A stretch of DNA of 5,967 bases from JAUIGE01 sp045106685 (lineage in GTDB: Bacteria; Bacteroidota; Bacteroidia; J057): positions 1-5,967 of the forward strand of contig JBGCFB010000120.1 in NCBI GenBank assembly GCA_045106685.1. Reading direction: 5' to 3'. The position numbers and the translations under genes are program-made. Under the pieces are notes generated by a model. The model had not been told where the DNA came from. It did no database searches and saw nothing but the letters and a program-made list of their open reading frames with translations. Positions 5,302-5,967 of the stretch are shown here, in pieces; position 1 is the first letter of the stretch; each line of letters begins with the position of its first letter.

Positions 5302-5967
5302 CTATGACCAGGAACCTTGGTCGAGCAAATTGCCCTGAGCATCATATTCTTTGTATGATCCTGATCCGTCTGTGTTCCAGGTCGAATCATAGGTCAATTG
5401 GGTTCCTTCATATACTTTCAGGTTACCACTCCCATCGGCATTCCAAGTAACCAATTGGCGACCATCATTGTCATAGTCTTTGAAGTCCATAGTGCCGCTG
5501 TTTTCGCCTGTGTTAGTCCAGATTAACTCGGTCGTTAGGGCGCCATTATTTTCCGGATCAAAAATCTTCATCCAACCTCCGCTGCCATCTTTGTTTTCGC
5601 ATACCTCATACACGACTCCATCAGTGACATCCACGCCAGCGAAGCTTACTTTGACACAGTTTTGGCCATTTTGCTCTGACCACTTGTAGGTGATCGTATT
5701 CAATCCATTTGACCAAGACCAGCTATTATCAAGGCCAGTAACCGCATTGTCAGGTACGAGGAAAAAACCAGAATAACCCACAAAAACACCTTGAAGGGCA
5801 TTTACATAACTGGATGTAATCAATGCATTTGGGTTGCTTGAACTGGACAGATTGCCGGTTACTGAGAAAGCCTGGCTCTGATTGACGAATGCGAGTGTAG
5901 GAGCTTCAGGCGTAACAGGTTCTTCTTTGCAACTTGAAAAAAGAAAAAGTGAGACTAAAAGGGCCAG
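5302..5967 (-). CDS. Lipoprotein with degenerate W...DGSG...Y repeats, function unknown; start just beyond the right edge
   Basis: The reading frame is open to the last base of the window (221 residues visible). The internal TTG at 5823 is not the start, because the frame continues upstream into a lipoprotein signal: LALLVSLFLFSSC, then KEEPVTPEAP. The SSC lipobox (lipid-bearing Cys at visible residue 13) anchors it to a membrane, and only the first few residues are missing. After a Pro/Ser-rich linker comes a region of about 130 residues (95-221) with spaced units: CENKDGSGGWMKIFD (123-137), WTNTGENSGTMDFKDYD (150-166), WNADGSGNLKVYE (175-187) and WNTDGSGSYKEYD (197-209), then a final GSWS. 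Units recur every 22-27 residues and probably form beta hairpins, reminiscent of MORN_2/YwqK-type repeats. DYDNDG (165-170) matches the DxDxDG calcium-loop pattern. I recognise no enzyme domain. It is likely a cell-surface or periplasmic binding or structural protein. Confidence 0.75.
   Translation of the reverse strand: MALLVSLFLFSSCKEEPVTPEAPTLAFVNQSQAFSVTGNLSSSSNPNALITSSYVNALQGVFVGYSGFFLVPDNAVTGLDNSWSWSNGLNTITYKWSEQNGQNCVKVSFAGVDVTDGVVYEVCENKDGSGGWMKIFDPENNGALTTELIWTNTGENSGTMDFKDYDNDGRQLVTWNADGSGNLKVYEGTQLTYDSTWNTDGSGSYKEYDAQGNLLDQGSWS

Noticed and set aside
5302..5823. Starting the right-hand lipoprotein gene at the TTG at 5823
   Set aside because: The same frame continues without a stop to the window edge and encodes a lipoprotein signal with SSC, so the true start is outside the window.

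Overview
The window looks like chromosomal DNA from a member of the Bacteroidota, most likely a free-living Cytophagales or flavobacterial type rather than a gut Bacteroides. Four things point there. It has a glycoside hydrolase family 97 protein, a family concentrated in that phylum. No start codon has a Shine-Dalgarno sequence. Three upstream regions carry exact copies of the Bacteroidota -7 promoter box (TAnnTTTG). Small exported proteins and a lipoprotein of Bacteroidota style are present. The phylum call is well supported; anything below it is a guess, because there is no rRNA or other marker gene.

Layout from left to right. Bases 1-831 (minus) are the N-terminal part of a GH97 protein that runs off the left edge. 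A 124-bp divergent spacer separates it from a small exported thioredoxin-like protein at 956-1405, the only plus-strand gene. That gene ends in a rho-independent terminator whose T-tract overlaps the stop codon of the convergent gene. From there everything is on the minus strand. Read in transcription order from the right edge: a lipoprotein with degenerate W...DGSG...Y repeats (5967 to 5302, start just outside the window), a terminator, a small exported protein of unknown function (5124 to 4756), a terminator, a membrane fatty acid desaturase (4604 to 3546) with a good promoter, a 114-bp spacer holding an AT-rich inverted repeat, a substrate-binding-protein fold without signal peptide (3431 to 2580), and, 26 bp further, a four-helix membrane class III nucleotide cyclase (2553 to 1465).

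The genes do not form one obvious pathway. The pairing most worth attention is the signal-less periplasmic-binding-type protein directly upstream of the membrane cyclase. It may be a ligand-sensing module feeding a cyclic nucleotide signal, but this is inference from proximity and topology. The desaturase precedes the pair on the same strand, behind the inverted repeat. I saw no mobile element, CRISPR array, tRNA or rRNA, and no clear evidence of a wholly new system.
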